Positions 22,590 through 36,050 are shown, counted from the first letter of the stretch. The stretch is DNA of 64,000 nt from Lunularia cruciata (GCA_948567375.1 OX419756.1:7817001-7881000), one strand, 5' to 3'. Notes: generated from the sequence alone by a model not told the origin. Translations and numbers: made by a program.

Positions 22590-23210
22590 GATTAGTTATA
22601 GTGTAGTAGTAGTTAATGTAGTTTATAGTTAGAGTAGTTTAGTAATTAGCACTTTCTAGTTTAGGTTAGATTTCTATTGCCTTGGACCTCCATGGGAGCA
22701 AGGCCAAGGATGGGCAAGGAGCCTATCCTTTGTGCAAGCAAAGCCAAATAGAGTAATGTAGTAGTTAATATAGATTATTGATATAGCCTAGTTAGTTTAG
22801 TTGGAGTAGTTTAGCAATTAGTATGCTTTAGTTTAGTTTAGTTTAGACTCCTATTGTCTTGGACCTTCATGTTCTTGGACCTTCACGGGAGCAAGGCCAA
22901 GGATGGTCAAGTAAGCACACTCCTTGTGCAAGCAAAGCCAAGTAGGGTAGTGTAGTAGTTAATATAGTTTATTCCTTTAGTAAAATTTAGTTCTCCCTAA
23001 ATAAACTTAACAGTTTACTAAGTAGAGTAGTGTTGTAGTTAATATAGTTTATTCCTATATTATAGTTTAGTTTAATCTAACTAAAATAAACAGTTTACTA
23101 AGTGGCAATTAGTTACTAGGTGCTTAATATAGTTTATAGTTAGAGAACTTAGTAATAATTTCTTTAAGTTTAGTTTTGATTCCTATCTTCATGGACCTTC
23201 TTGATACAAG
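22590..23210. repeat. Degenerate tandem array, units about 150-190 bp
   Basis: The phrases TAGTAGTTAATATAGTTTAT, GGAGCAAGGCCAAGGATGG, TGTGCAAGCAAAGCCAA and AACAGTTTACTAAGT recur three to five times in the same order, with partial units at the right end. No coding frame. It could be a small satellite or a repeated part of an unidentified element. Confidence 0.75.
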
Positions 23211-25354
23211 TGCCACCTCCTTCCTGTAAACCCTTTAATTCTACACTCTCGTTCAAATGAAACCCGCACTCCATAAAAAAGTTCTATGGTGCATTCATTT
23301 ACACATCATATTTTCTTTACAAGGTCTTGGAAAATGATTTATGGGAAATTCTTACTATTGTAAAGCTTCCATAAAAACTATTCTTGAAACCCCTTATTGT
23401 AGAGATAGGCAAATCTCAATAGCATTGGGATTATTGATATGTTGTACTTGCATAGTTTTGCACTTCTAGTAATTTCTGCACAATGAATGAATGCCATCCA
23501 ATTCTCTAATTTACAAGGTCTAGACTCCCAATTTGCTGAAACTAATTAGACTCACAACAAGAGTTTTCATCATCTTTCTTCCATTGAGTAAGTATGATCT
23601 TTGAGTGTAAGAGTTCTAGATGACTCTTGGTCATGGGATTTCTTTTAGGAAGCAAAGTTGGATTTAGAACGCGTAAAGACAATCAACCTCAATGTAAACT
23701 CTCTTTATGCTTACATATTCATCCTCAACAGATAATTATAGATTATTTGACAAGAATCAAACTCATCCAAAGCATAAAGAGAAGAAAATACTCAAGCTCA
23801 TGTTTTAGATGATTATGCTCTTGTATAGAAGTCTTGAATGAATAATTCTAATAGTAAAATTTTGGTCCCAAGAGAGATTAAGATAACTCTTACAAAAAGC
23901 AATACAAAGACCTGAAACATGTCGTTGCACATTGAGAGGAAATGCATATATTATTTCAAGCTCTAGAGGTGCTTGGGATGCTAAAGCAAGCCAAAAGTTA
24001 GAGGATGGTTTTTGGTCTAAAACAAACCATAATGCAGGCCTGAAGATGCCATTAAGCTTCCTAGGAGAACCTTTCTTAGTTTGAGAGTCACAAAATTGAA
24101 TTTGGTGAAGAATTGAAAGAACATCAAGTGGTTGTTGGTCTACCAAATGAATAATTACACCCTTTTTTGTACTATAAGAGTACATTATTATTGAGAAAAT
24201 AATGCTTCTGGTTTGAAGATTTTCTTATGGAATCAATCAACAATGAAAAATTCCCAATGAAGCGGTAGTATTCAAAGCACTATTCAACTAATGCTTTAAA
24301 GCACTACTCAACTAATTCTGGAACAAATATCCTTTAAAGTTGGAAGGTAAAGTCCATAGTGGAGTAATAGATATGAATATATCTTCTTTTGGAAATGTAG
24401 ATTAGAACCAAATTGAGTGTATCCAAATAAACAAAATCTAAACTCTTTGCAAAGGCAAAGAGCTTTACATTTTCTTGCATAATCATAAAATGCAAACTCA
24501 TTAAAGTTGGATGTTTGTGTTTATGAGATTCTTTGAATTATTGGGGATTTTTAGTTGATTTATCTTATTTGAGACATTTGATTTTATTGGATAAGATATA
24601 TGAGTGTTCAAATGTTATACTTTTTTCTTTTTCTCAAATTTATTTAATTTTTCTAGTCTAAATCAAATATTTTTTTAATAAAACTATTATTTTTAATAAA
24701 TTTATTTTTAAGAGAATATGTTTATTATATATAAAAATCTATATGAACTAATAGTATTAGTTTTATATTTTAGAGTTCAGAATTCTATAAAATAAATTGT
24801 CCAAATAGTTTGCACTATTGGAATAAAGCCATTTTGTTGGATGTATTTATATTTTATATTTTTTAGTATTTTCCCATAAATAATGGTTTTATATGAAATA
24901 AATTTTACCTCATATTTGAATGGTTACCATACTAGGTATCATTATTCACTTCACACGTATTTGACACTTTACTTGATAATTATTCTACAAAAGTATTCTT
25001 CCTTGTTTTGAAGTCTCTCTTCCTTTGGTTTCCATCTTCTTTTAGTTCTCGTCTAATGATTTGTAGCTAATTATAGCAAATATTCTTCAACCATATTTTA
25101 TATATGTTTTATCTTCAATTTCTATACATTATGTTACATTTTAATATTTTAAGATACTATCTATATGATAAAATAAAGTTTTTCTTAGGCTAAAAGTCAT
25201 AAGTGTTCTCTAGATCTTATTCTTATCACTTCCAATCTCTTATCACAAACTATTCCCATAACACCCAAAATTTTAGGCAGAAAAGTTTGTAAGAATTCTT
25301 GGAAGCATCAGATGTAAGAATAGAGAGAAGCTTCAGTAATATAAAAAGTAATGG
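23211..25354. other. AT-rich intergenic, no gene seen
   Basis: Very AT-rich toward 24.6-25.2 kb. A 126-codon minus-strand frame at 23,805-24,185 has no recognisable features. I see no LTR or gene here. Confidence 0.5.
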
Positions 25355-25368
25355 TTCTATACCTGTGC

Positions 25369-25423
25369 GAAAAATAGTATAAGAAGGCGACCGCGTAGAA
25401 AAAGCGAAAAAGACAAAGACAAC
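25369..25423 (-). mobile_element. RLE tail insertion (55 bp) with 14-bp TSD
   Basis: The insert carries the reverse complement of the family's terminal GGCGACCGCGTAG and adjoining bases. It is flanked by exact copies of TTCTATACCTGTGC at 25,355-25,368 and 25,424-25,437. Only about 25 bp aligns clearly with the family 3' end. Confidence 0.8.
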
Positions 25424-25897
25424 TTCTATACCTGTGCCAAAAAGACAACTTTTTTATGCCCGAACCTGTGAAAAGCTCATCATATATAGATCGGAAATAG
25501 ATCTTCAGTTCTACGATATATCAAAGCCTGTAAGAACGCGACATTCCGGTCGCTTATTGGCCATTTCCTCCACTGGTTTGAGCCAAAGGATCTTCAACTA
25601 CAATATACTGACTTTAGGAAAAACTTACTTACTTAAAAAAACCTATTTTTAGTTTACTCAATAAAAATTCCATTGATGTGGGTTTGCTATATTTAATTAT
25701 CATCAATTGAAGATGCACTTCTCATGAGGATAGATTAGACTAACCTACAATTAATAGCCACTCACACCAAGAAGGAACTAAATCATTGTTCTTTGTGGTA
25801 AACTTCTACTAAAAAAATTCCCAAATGACAGGCCTTTTGAATTCCTAAATTTAACCTTAAATTTTATTCTTAAATATAGGCTTCCTGGTGATATAAT

Positions 25898-25899
<2 letters not shown>

Positions 25900-25935
<36 letters not shown>
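25900..25935. repeat. (AT)n microsatellite
   Basis: An uninterrupted AT dinucleotide run of about 36 bp in AT-rich DNA. Confidence 0.95.
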
Positions 25936-25938
<3 letters not shown>

Positions 25939-26584
25939 AACCAACTATTGTTGAGCTTGCATATTCCTCAAAGTCTACAAAGTTACTTAAGCTTGTTGAA
26001 GTTAAATTCACCAACCAAATACCAAAGAGTGTATATAAAGTGACAAAAGTAACAATGATTGTAAATGTGTATGATAAATACAAAATTAAATATGAAACTT
26101 GGTGAAATGTAATTTCACTATTTCCAACTTACTCATCTTATCTATCAGCCATAGTGTTTGCACTAGCAAGCTCTTCCTCTTCCTCAATGAGGAGAATGTC
26201 CTATAGTCCCTTAAGTACACGACATTCCTCCAAGAGATCTACTATTAGTTCAACAACCTCTCTTACCTCTACAAATAGTAAAGATACCAACTTAGGCATA
26301 TCTACACCCTAGTTGGCATGTTCAACATTTTTATATTATATTAGCATCCCAACCATAAGTTCTCTTCCTATAGAATGCAATGCTCTTGAAATTGGGAAAT
26401 TTCTTTCTTTGTCACCACAAAATGTCTATTTCTTTTAAGAGCATCAAGAAATATCATCCCTAATCCAAAATATATATCCATCATAATATCATCAGACTTT
26501 GAAAAATATATTATCAACTCATGAATAATCTTCCATAGCTTCTGATTTATTTGCTTGGTGGCTTGGCATTAACGAAGATAATCT

Positions 26585-27420
26585 TGTAACACCTCAATAA
26601 CACTAGAGTATAACATTCTAGAGTTTGCATTAGTTAGTCTCTAGCAGTATTTCTGGTAGTTTTTGAGTTAATTAACAAGCTAAATCTTGTAATAATAAAG
26701 TTAGAGGTATATTCAATTAATTTAATATGGTTGAATAAGGGGAAATATTCAGTATTTAATTGCTAAATACTCAACGGAATCCCTAGTGAAAATTTTTAAT
26801 TGTGTTTATTAAAATATAACATAAATTTTGTAAACTTTTATTAATATGATCTGTTAATGCACTTCATATTAAATTATTTGGGATGTGACCTTAATCTTAA
26901 ACAATATATAGCAAACTTGACTTAGTATACATGACATGTCCAAATTCTATTGATTTTGACCAAGCTAGATGTCTTTGGTAATGGAGGTAAGTTAAGGTAG
27001 GTAGAATTGACTTGATCTTAGATTGAAATGAAATTTTAATTAAATTAAAATTTTGTAAATTTTAAACATAATTTTAAACCTAAATTTTGTAAATTTTAAC
27101 ATAATTTGTGTAAAGTAACGATTTTACCAAATTACCAAATACTTACTATGGTAACTTTGGTGAGTATATAAGGAGTGGCTCAAGGGAGTAGAGTCATCTA
27201 TCCTTAGTGAGCTTGGAATATGTATGTAAGTGTTAGTGAGGTATCTCTTATGTTGACATTGGTAAAGTCTTTCCTTTATAAGCCATTTTGGAAAAGCTTT
27301 GGCTTAAGAGAGTGAATTGAGATTTGAGGGTGAATGAGAGATTTTATTTTTTGTATCCTTCATTTTCCTCAATTTCTGCTTTTCCTTCCTTGAAGCATAT
27401 GGTGCACATACAAGCTATCA
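26585..27420 (+). repeat. Possible solo LTR or LTR fragment
   Basis: It starts with TGTAACACCTCAATAAC, a common plant LTR opening, and has a TATA-like TATATAAGGAGTGGCTCAAG near 27,166. A leader-like stretch follows. I cannot define the 3' edge or a target duplication, and no PBS is evident. This is a weak call. Confidence 0.3.
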
Positions 27421-29656
27421 CTAGAAGTATCCTTGGCATAATTTCTATTTGCAAGTCTCATTCTTCTTCACAAAACTATAAATGCTAAATAGCTTCATGA
27501 CATCTTTCCATCCTCAATCTAGAAGTCAAAAATATACAATTTGTTTTCTTTTTATGATACAATGTACTCCTCTTTTACAATACAACAAACAAATGCCAAG
27601 TTGTTTTGTAATGTTGTGTTGTCAAATATAACAAACAAATACCAAGTAGCTCCAAGTAGATATTGCTATCCTTAGTTTAAACCAAAATATCCATAATTAT
27701 TGATTGTTTATGACACAAGGACAAGGGCAACCGTATTATTAAAATTGGATTTTACTATATACCATCAATGACATTTTTCACATTAAACTCCTTGAAATTC
27801 CAAGAATATACATCTATGTTTTTGTTTTAGAAGATATCTTGGAGATGTCTTCTTCATAATGCATGATGATAGTCTTGGATGTTGTCCTTCAAGTTGTGTA
27901 CATAAGATGTGTTAAAATAGGGAAAGTATAATGTTTTCTTCTTCATTTCCAAGAAGTTACAAACATTATCATTGACCCTAAGTCAATGGTTGTTTTATCT
28001 CCACCAAAGCATCATCCGACCTATAGTCCAAATACAAGTCCATATGCAAGAGTGTAGCTTTAACATCCTTAATCTTCTGCATGGGATCTAAACAATCTGT
28101 TCACTCTCAATAAATTAAGGAATTCTATTAGTAATATCTACACCAAAGAGGGTTGTTGGGTTTTCTTATAGATTAACATGACACTAAATTCAAGGACTTT
28201 GATGTTCTAATGACATAACTAAGACTTAACAAGAATGTATTAAAATGGATTATTTTGAGAGTAAAGTACTTAACCATAAATGTTGTTTTAAGTACTCAAA
28301 AAATCTAAATGCAAGACACAAATATCTCAACAAGTGTGAAATACATGATAATTGGGAATCAAAATGACTTGCTTCTGAATAGTGTATGGGATCTCAAGGT
28401 CTTACCAACCCTTAATCCTAAGGAATAGCTACAATTGTAATACCATAACTTGTTCCTATAGTATGGCATTGGGCCTTGGCTAATGCCTATTCCATCCAAA
28501 CCTATATTGATTTTAGTATTACTTACCTAATCTAGTCCTTGTCATTTCTATAAAAGTTACAATCCTCTTTGTTGACTTATTCAATTTATAATTTTGAGGC
28601 TTTTCCATTTTGTAGTCTATTTGAGAGGCTTGGTTCCACTTTGTAGTCTAGACCAAGTTTTGCTCCTGCCAATTTTTAGGCCTTTCTTAGATCCTTTTGT
28701 ATATAATTATATGAAACCCAATCAAAAGACAAACCACCATGAAAACAAAGAGAATGATTTAATATGTGGAAAAGATTAAGGCTATAACTTTAATATTTTC
28801 CAAGATCTTTGTAAATAAAAGATAAAATTCATTAGCTTTGGTTGGAGACAAGCTCTCTAACAACATAACTCTGCAACTAGGCAACATTATAAGACTCAAA
28901 ATTCAATTGCTTGAAAATGACAAAGTAATGGCAAGCATAATTGCTACTCTAAAACAAAACAATCAATATTCAATTCTCTGACTTCCATATTCCCAAGTAT
29001 AGCTTATATGCCAAAGTATTTTTAACTTCTTCTTGTCATTCACAAACTATACAAGGCTCTACCAAGTTTCATGTGTTTTCCTTGATGAACTTGTGGAGTA
29101 CAAAAGAAAGCCTCATGGAGTATGACCACCTTCGGGTATTTTCTTTTGGCCTTGCAATGCTTATTCTCGTATAGGCAAGTTGTGCACTTGTTTATCTCTT
29201 ATTCGGAATGCAAGTCACCAAAATTTTCCTTGGAGATGACTATAACCTCCTAATAAGCTTGATCTTACACATTCTTTGTTTCTAGAAGTATCGTCTTCTT
29301 TGGTGTATGATCCATAATATATTTATGTAAAAATACTCTTTTCCTTTTAGGCAAGAGTACAAACCTTTGTTTCTAGAAGCATCTTCTCCTTTATCATATT
29401 ACCCATAATTTATTTATGACAGAATTTACTTTAAGGCAAAGGGATACTCTTGCTACAATACATATTCAATAGCAAACAACTCTCAAATTGAATTTTAAAG
29501 CTATTTAAGATATTTACTATTTTATTCTTAATTGTAGTTCCAAATACTCTGAGTATAATACAATTATTATTATAATACAATTTTTATATATATTTACGTA
29601 ATTTGATATATAATTCAGTTTTTATTTTATAATGGAATTGATAAATTTTATTTATT
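27421..29656. other. AT-rich intergenic, no gene seen
   Basis: No frame, RNA gene or repeat boundary that I can support. Confidence 0.5.
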
Positions 29657-30154
29657 TTACTTCTAGATTTTTAACTAAAATTAAATTAGTCTAGCTAAAT
29701 TTAACTTTAAACAAGTACATTAAACAATGTCCAAATATGCATATTTGTAGATTAAGAGATGAAAGAAGTTAATATTTGATTGTTGGATACAAAAGATATT
29801 ACAAATATACACAAGTATATATGAATAGTAATAACTTCTACTATATATATATATTTATATATATATTTCAAGAAAAAGTTGGTAGTTATGAAAGTCTAAA
29901 ACAACTTACCTTGAATCTATTATTACCTTTACTACGTTCTATATAAAATTTAGCATAATGATAATGTTTATGTATATTACTTCTAGATTTTTAACTAAAA
30001 TTATATTATTCTAGCTAAATTTAACTTTAAACAAGTATATTAAACAGTGTCCAAATATGCATACTTATAGATAAGAGACAAATGAAGTTAATATTTGATT
30101 GTTGGATACAAAAGATATTGCAAATATAAACAAGTATATACGGATAGTAATAAC

Positions 30155-30228
<74 letters not shown>

Positions 30229-30320
30229 TTCAAGAAAAAGTTGGTAGTTATGAAAGTCTAAAACAACATACCTTGAATCTATTATTACCTTTACTAAGCT
30301 CTACTATAAAATTTAGCATA
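29657..30320. repeat. 320-bp tandem duplication, two copies
   Basis: Copy 1 (about 29,657-29,958) and copy 2 (about 29,977-30,320) share TTACTTCTAGATTTTTAACT at the left and the words GTTGGTAGTTATGAAAGTC and ATTTAGCATA at the right. They differ by scattered substitutions. The largest difference is the (TA)n tract inside, short and interrupted in copy 1 and greatly expanded in copy 2. Confidence 0.9.
30159..30225. repeat. (TA)n microsatellite, about 67 bp
   Basis: A pure TA run inside the second copy of the 320-bp duplication. Isoleucine-tyrosine frames over it on both strands are artefacts. Confidence 0.95.
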
Positions 30321-31630
30321 CATGAATTCCAAGGTAATTAAAACTTCTAGGATTTCTTGATGATACAACTTTTGTACAAATTAGTAAGAATCCTTCATAG
30401 AATTTTAGTTTTAGAATTATAGCACAAATAAAAGAAGTGGCAGAATTTTGCAGTTTGAAAATATCATATAAAAATTTATTTAGTTTTATAAAAAATTATC
30501 TATTTTTTATTTTATTTTAGTATAAATTATCAAAGAAAGTAAGATGGTATGCTATAGCTAGTATAATACTCATACAATTGAGTTATAAGAAGAGATATTT
30601 CATGTGAAAAAATAACAAATCTCTACTTGATATCTCTTGACTTGATAATTTTAGTTATTAATGTGATTAAATTTTAAATGCTATTTATATAATAATGAAA
30701 CTGCAGATTTTATTCCATAAAGGTTTTAGCTTTATTAGATTAACATGACATATTAATATCTTTTATCTATAATTATAATAGAAATCTTGTAGTTAAATAA
30801 ATGCTCAAAAAATTTATATTTTAATATGGTCTTGTTTATTAAAAGCTCAAAATTATTTTCAAGAGAAAGAATTTAAATTTTAGATTATGTTTGGAGAATT
30901 GAAACCCAATAGCAAGATTAGATACTTCTATTTGTCATATTTATATTTATTTCAAGATTAATATACATTTAAATTGGGTATATCCATAAATTTTGGATAT
31001 ATTTTTTCTTCTTTCTCATGTAAGATAATATTAATAGATAATTTTCTATATTTACATCATATTTAAAATTAGTTGTATCCAATTTGATCACACATATATT
31101 TTTTATGCTTTTTTTTTCCTTTTAAGTACTCATTTCTGATTACCATCAATTGTTGGTATATAAGGTTTGTGCTTATTGCTTATGTGCTTCGCTATCTGAC
31201 AACTTGGTTTGTTGAATTTGCAAGCATTATGGCAGATTTCACTAACAACAATCCCAACTTATTCTAAAATATAGTAGTATTATATAATTGCGCACATCAT
31301 GAAAATTCTCTCATGAGTTTGACTCAACCAAATAACTATATATATGAATCAAAACAATAAGCGTTGGTGAAGTTTGATAAAGAGAGTAGATCAATTCACC
31401 TGAATTTTGTTCTAGGGTTTGTTTAAGATCACAATATTTACCTGAACATATGTGGTTTTGCAAGAAGTAGTGAGCTCCAAATGATCTTAAAGAATATATT
31501 TACAGATTTACTATGAAATAAGAGAAATATTAAAATTCATGCACTCTATTAAATTTCATAGTGTGATTATCTATGCAAATGCTTAAACATACTTATAAAT
31601 AATTATTTTAGCTAATTCTATTAATACTTT
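30321..31630. other. AT-rich intergenic, no gene seen
   Basis: Extremely AT-rich, no supported feature. Confidence 0.5.
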
Positions 31631-32096
31631 TGTGGTAACCCAATGTTGACCAAAAAGTGGTATAATAGCAAGAAAAAAGTCATTCCTTTGAAGATATGGT
31701 TCAGAAATAGCTAGATTTGAAGAGATTGTCAGCTCTTTATTGTTGCCAATTTAACCTCTTGGGCAAGAATCACTCCCAAAAGAGAACAATGTCACCAAAT
31801 GTGAGGCACTAAGGGAAACAGAAAATTAAAAGATCACTTTCACTAAGAATGAATTCCAACTATTTATTGAAGGTGATGATTCAATAGATTCCAAAGGAAC
31901 TGCTTCACTACAAAGACATTCAACTCCGAAGATTATGGTCTACACTTCCCAATTGGCACAACTCCAAATGCATTTTGCATTGGTAATATGACTTTGCTTT
32001 TTGATTTTGTGGTACATTCAACACTATATTTCATTTTTTATCCATCAAGATATTGCTTTGTTCCTTCAAAACTCTAAAGGATCACAAACCCTAATC
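31631..32096 (-). repeat. LTR-like repeat D1
   Basis: It begins TGTGGTAACCCAATG and shares TAACCTCTTGGG, CACTCCCA(T/A)AAGAGA and neighbouring words with repeat D2 at 33.1 kb. The TGTGRYARCC start resembles the outer edge of LTR A. It ends where RLE copy 3 begins. D1 and D2 are probably decayed LTRs of one further family. Confidence 0.5.
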
Positions 32097-32862
32097 TGCA
32101 TCTTCATTACTCATTTGTGAGTATGGTTCTCACTAGATGCAGTAGTGGTCCACATGACATTGTGTGCTTTTAGAGGGCATAGGATTTACCCATGATACCA
32201 TCAAGGATATATGTTTGTCATGGCACAAGAGAGTGGATGCCTTGCTTGGAAGGAGCATTGGTATGCATTGTAGACAACATGAGTCAAGGTTGACATATAC
32301 TTAGTCCGAGATGATCAAGTGACAATAGCGGATCTTATTGTTTTAGATCATACACATGATGCAATGTTGGAGGGAATGATTACCCATCCTCTTGGATGGG
32401 CAGCGAGTAGAGCGGCAGTAGGCAAGGTCTCCAAGTATAGGGGTATGCATCAAGATCATTCCTTTGTTCCTCTAGCCTTGGAGTTATATGGAGCGATGTG
32501 CAAGGCATTAAAACATTTGTCAAGGAGTGTGCAAGGGCATATCATTCTAGATCTTAGGGAGTATCACTCTGACTCTCATATTTCATAGCATATTCTAGAC
32601 AATGTATTTCCATTGCTCTATATAGACACTTGTTGGTGCAATCCATAAGAGAGCAATAATACTAGGTGATGCCTCTTTGGATGCTCCAATTGTTTGTAGA
32701 CCATACGACTTGCATAGCTCAAATATCTTAGGTGTTTTAATGCAAATTCTCTTACCAATATTATTGGGGCTTAGCCCCATTTTAACCCCTTGTCTTTTCC
32801 TTGTATGGCTTGCTGGAGTCTTCACATCCTTCTTGTTTTCACAAGCGGTTGCATCTTCTCTC
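32097..32862 (+). mobile_element. RLE retrotransposon copy 3, 5'-truncated
   Basis: It starts within the zinc-finger codons (CTGCATCTTCATTACTCA) and runs through the nuclease domain to the tail. A partly open frame at 32,319-32,588 still reads 'MTIADLIVLDHTHDAMLEGM' and 'GWAASRAAVGKVSKYRGMH'. The stop/hairpin region (GGGGCTTAGCCCC at 32,766-32,778) is perfectly kept. Other parts carry stops and shifts. No clear target duplication was found. Confidence 0.8.
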
Positions 32863-33114
32863 ATCATTAGTATGAAAGATCATTCACTCAAGCACTAGAA
32901 TTCCTACTACAAAGTTCCTCACCATTTCTTACCAAAGATACACGACCAATACTAGAAATTTAAGCAAAAGTAACAAAGGAATTTTTGCCCTTTTGCTCTA
33001 GTCATGTTGAAAGGATTGAATAAATTATTTACCACTAGGTTGATCTTATATACTCTTCTAACTCTAAGCCAAATAAATGAAATGGTTTAGGAAGTTTGAA
33101 TATCTTCTTTGTTG

Positions 33115-34300
33115 TGTGATAGCCTAGTATGACATACTTATGGTATAATGAGTAAGAACATGTCATTCCCACAAGGATATTGGTTGGAAACAATAAAGAA
33201 TGAAGCAAAGTATCACAATGTCAAAATTTATTTATTATTTCTTGTTTAACCTCTTGGGTAGTGTAATAATCCGAGGACAAGAGAACTCTTCAAGAGAAAA
33301 AATACAGGTTTCACACTCAATCCTACGATGCCCCAAAGGAGCACATTCTCTTTATTATATAGCCAAGAGGATCCACTCACAGGAAGCTCCACCCTTGGAT
33401 CAGATACATGGATTGGTGACCTGTCAATGAGCTCCATCCTTAAATAGTTGTTTGGATAGGTGACATGTCAGTCCTTGTCCTATCTAGTTGGTCAAATGGG
33501 TTTGATCAAAGGGAATATTTAGGGAATCTTCTTGTAGGAAGCTCAAAATCACATGGGTAACATACCATTGCAAAGTTCTCAACAAGATGAATCATGGGGG
33601 GGGGGGGGGAGTTGGAAGAGAAGGCAAGCCTTTTTCCTTAAGGGAGAGAAATATTTCCATTTTTGAGGCCTAATTCAATGCTTAGGCCTCCAAAAATGGC
33701 TTTAAAGTTTTTTGGCTATTTTTGGCTTCTGCTCTATTAGTAGAAGTGCTCTTTTGGTGATACCTCTATCTGATCTACATTCTCCATCATGTGTAACATC
33801 CTTCCAGATGTTACCAAACCAAATTACCAAATGTCTAGATGATCTATCTAGTTATTGGTATTATAGGTAGGGACCACTCCCATAAGAGAGTACGGTCACT
33901 CCCTATAGTACATTATAGCAAAAAGAAAAAAAATCACTTCACTCTAAGTTTTAATCGGGATTGCTCCTAACGGTGATGGATCACTTCACTTTGAACGCCA
34001 CTCTATTGCAAGTACATTCCACCTTCCTAAAAGGCACAACTTGTGAAATTCACTTCATGTTGGTTGAATGTCTAAGGTTTTTGATTCCATGGTATTGTCC
34101 ATGCAATGAGCTTCCCAATCCACTCCTTGCACAGGTTTGTCCTTTGGATCCATCAATGCACACCCTAATCAATGGCAAGTACTTGCTTAGTACTGAGTAC
34201 TTGAGATCTTATTGCAAGATTTCCATACCTCTACTCTTGCTTAGACACATTGACAACACATAAAATGGAAGACACAAAACTTGCAAAGAATTTAGAGTAC
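33115..34300 (-). repeat. LTR-like repeat D2, split by a solo B LTR
   Basis: Sequence at 33,115-33,261 and from 33,871 onward is collinear with D1 once the 604-bp B LTR and one GGTAG are removed. The right limit is not defined; coding-like sequence begins by about 34.9 kb. Confidence 0.5.
33262..33865 (-). mobile_element. Solo LTR of family B with 5-bp TSD
   Basis: This 604-bp copy of the B LTR starts TGTAATAATCCGAGGACAAG on the plus strand. It is flanked by exact GGTAG duplications at 33,257-33,261 and 33,866-33,870. There is no internal region, which is the signature of LTR-LTR recombination after insertion. A poly-G run lies at about 33,597-33,609. Confidence 0.92.
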
Positions 34301-34879
34301 AATTTAGTTGTAACTAAAGTATGGAAAAATGAATACAAGTTCCTTTGATCCTCGGCCTTAAGTATATTTTTGAGCTTAGAGTAGAAGGGATCAGGAGCCC
34401 AAGTGGATTTCTTGAAAGTCCTAACTTATATTTTTTGTCACTCAAGTAATATCGTAATCCTATCTTATCCTAATCATTTTCAGATTGATTATGCACCCCA
34501 CATGTACTAGGGAAGGTATCAAGTCTTTCCCCCAATCTAATTTTATCCTAAAACATTTGGACCTACAACTCCAAAGACTTGTACAACTATGAGGGCACTC
34601 CTCAAGAAGTATATATACAACTCCAGGTGCCAACTCCTATACAACTCTAAGTCTCAATTAAATCTGACAGAGTGCTAGTGTTCATGAAGGACTTCCTTTA
34701 GGACCAATACCTTTGACTTGGATTGTCAGGGGTTTTGGACTATGTTTGCCTCTCAAGTACCTAATTGATTGATCTATCTGAGCTTTTACCTAGTTATTTC
34801 TAACAAGTAGCTCTGGTAGGTCTCCATGAACTTCTTGTTTGTGTGTTGTCTTAACTGCAATAATAGCAAGTTCATTTTT

Positions 34880-36050
34880 CATCTTCATAAAATAGATTTT
34901 CCAACCTCTCCGCTTTGAACTTGAGCTCATGATGCTTTGTTTACAATGCTCAAAATTGCACTCCTTCTTTCATTTTCTCCATAAAGAAATTTTGTGCCTC
35001 CTCCATCTGATGACTTACTCAGAGCCAATCCTCTTCCATCTCCTTTGTCCAAGCATCCCACTCTACTTTCTATTAGTCCTACAATCAAGCACTCTTTACT
35101 TGCTTCATCCTATCTTCTTCTAATTCCTTTGTCAAGTAATCCAATTGCAATGCCACCTCTTGACAATATTCTTGTATTTGAAACTCCAAGGTGACAACTT
35201 GATCATGACTTTCCTTCAATTGACTTTGAGTGCTCTCCATCTCCTTGCAGTTGCCACAGAATTGGTCCTCAACTTCTTTCTTCTATTGGTTGTGCTCAAT
35301 TTGGAGTGCTATCAATGCATCTTGCACTTTCCGGTTCTCCACACTTGGTGGTCAAGCTTGCTCACCAAGGTGGCATTCCTTCTCTTAAGATCTTGGTTCT
35401 TCTGCAACAAGGCACCTATCTTGGTCGCTCTTCCTTGTACAAGTCTTTGGCCTTTTTTTCGTCCTCCTTGACCAAGTCTTCTTTGCCTCTTGAGTGTAGA
35501 CTTGTTTATGCATGTTCTAGACCAATGTGGCATAATCCAGAATGTTAGGAAATTTGGCTTAGTACTAGGGCAATGGTACCTCTATCAACTACAATGCCAC
35601 TCCTATAGAGTGAATGAAAAATTTGGCTCCTACTTGCACTATCACTATTATTGAAGGGATAGATTCTTCTTCATGTATTTTCTTCTTTCTTGATGCAAGG
35701 TCTACTACATCAACATCAATGTTGGTATGCTCTTTGTTGGCATGATTTGTGATTCAATCTTCTTTGGGCTGCAAGAATTTGGCATCCTCCTAACTTTAGG
35801 ACAAAGTTCTTTGGCATTTGAGCACTCAACTAAATCTTGATATTCTTATGTAGCTTCTTCTTCTTCTTCAATGGGACTCATGGGTGCATTTTTGGGCATT
35901 GTAGCTTCTTCAATCACATATTCTTATTCTTCAATTGGGCCTTCCTCCATGTCTTTGTCTCTACAGTGAATGACCCATTTGTTTACCACAAGAGACCTAA
36001 GGATGGCCTATGGAATCTCTCTGTTTTTTTTTTTTTTATGTAGAAACCAT
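34880..36050 (-). pseudogene. Coiled-coil module, copy i
   Basis: Minus-strand reading gives a broken coiled-coil protein with segments such as 'LLQKNQDLKRRNATLVSKLD' (35,312-35,533), 'LEFQIQEYCQEVALQLDYL', 'TKELEEDRMKQVKSA' and 'MEEAQNFFMEKMKEG'. Composition and polarity match the coding region inside LTR A. A second, shifted copy lies about 2.26 kb to the right. No intact frame remains. Confidence 0.5.

Noticed and set aside
22590..23210. CRISPR-like array
   Set aside because: Plant nuclear context, long degenerate units and no regular spacers; an ordinary tandem array.
30027..30341. Frames of repeated Ile-Tyr
   Set aside because: Produced by the (TA)n microsatellite.
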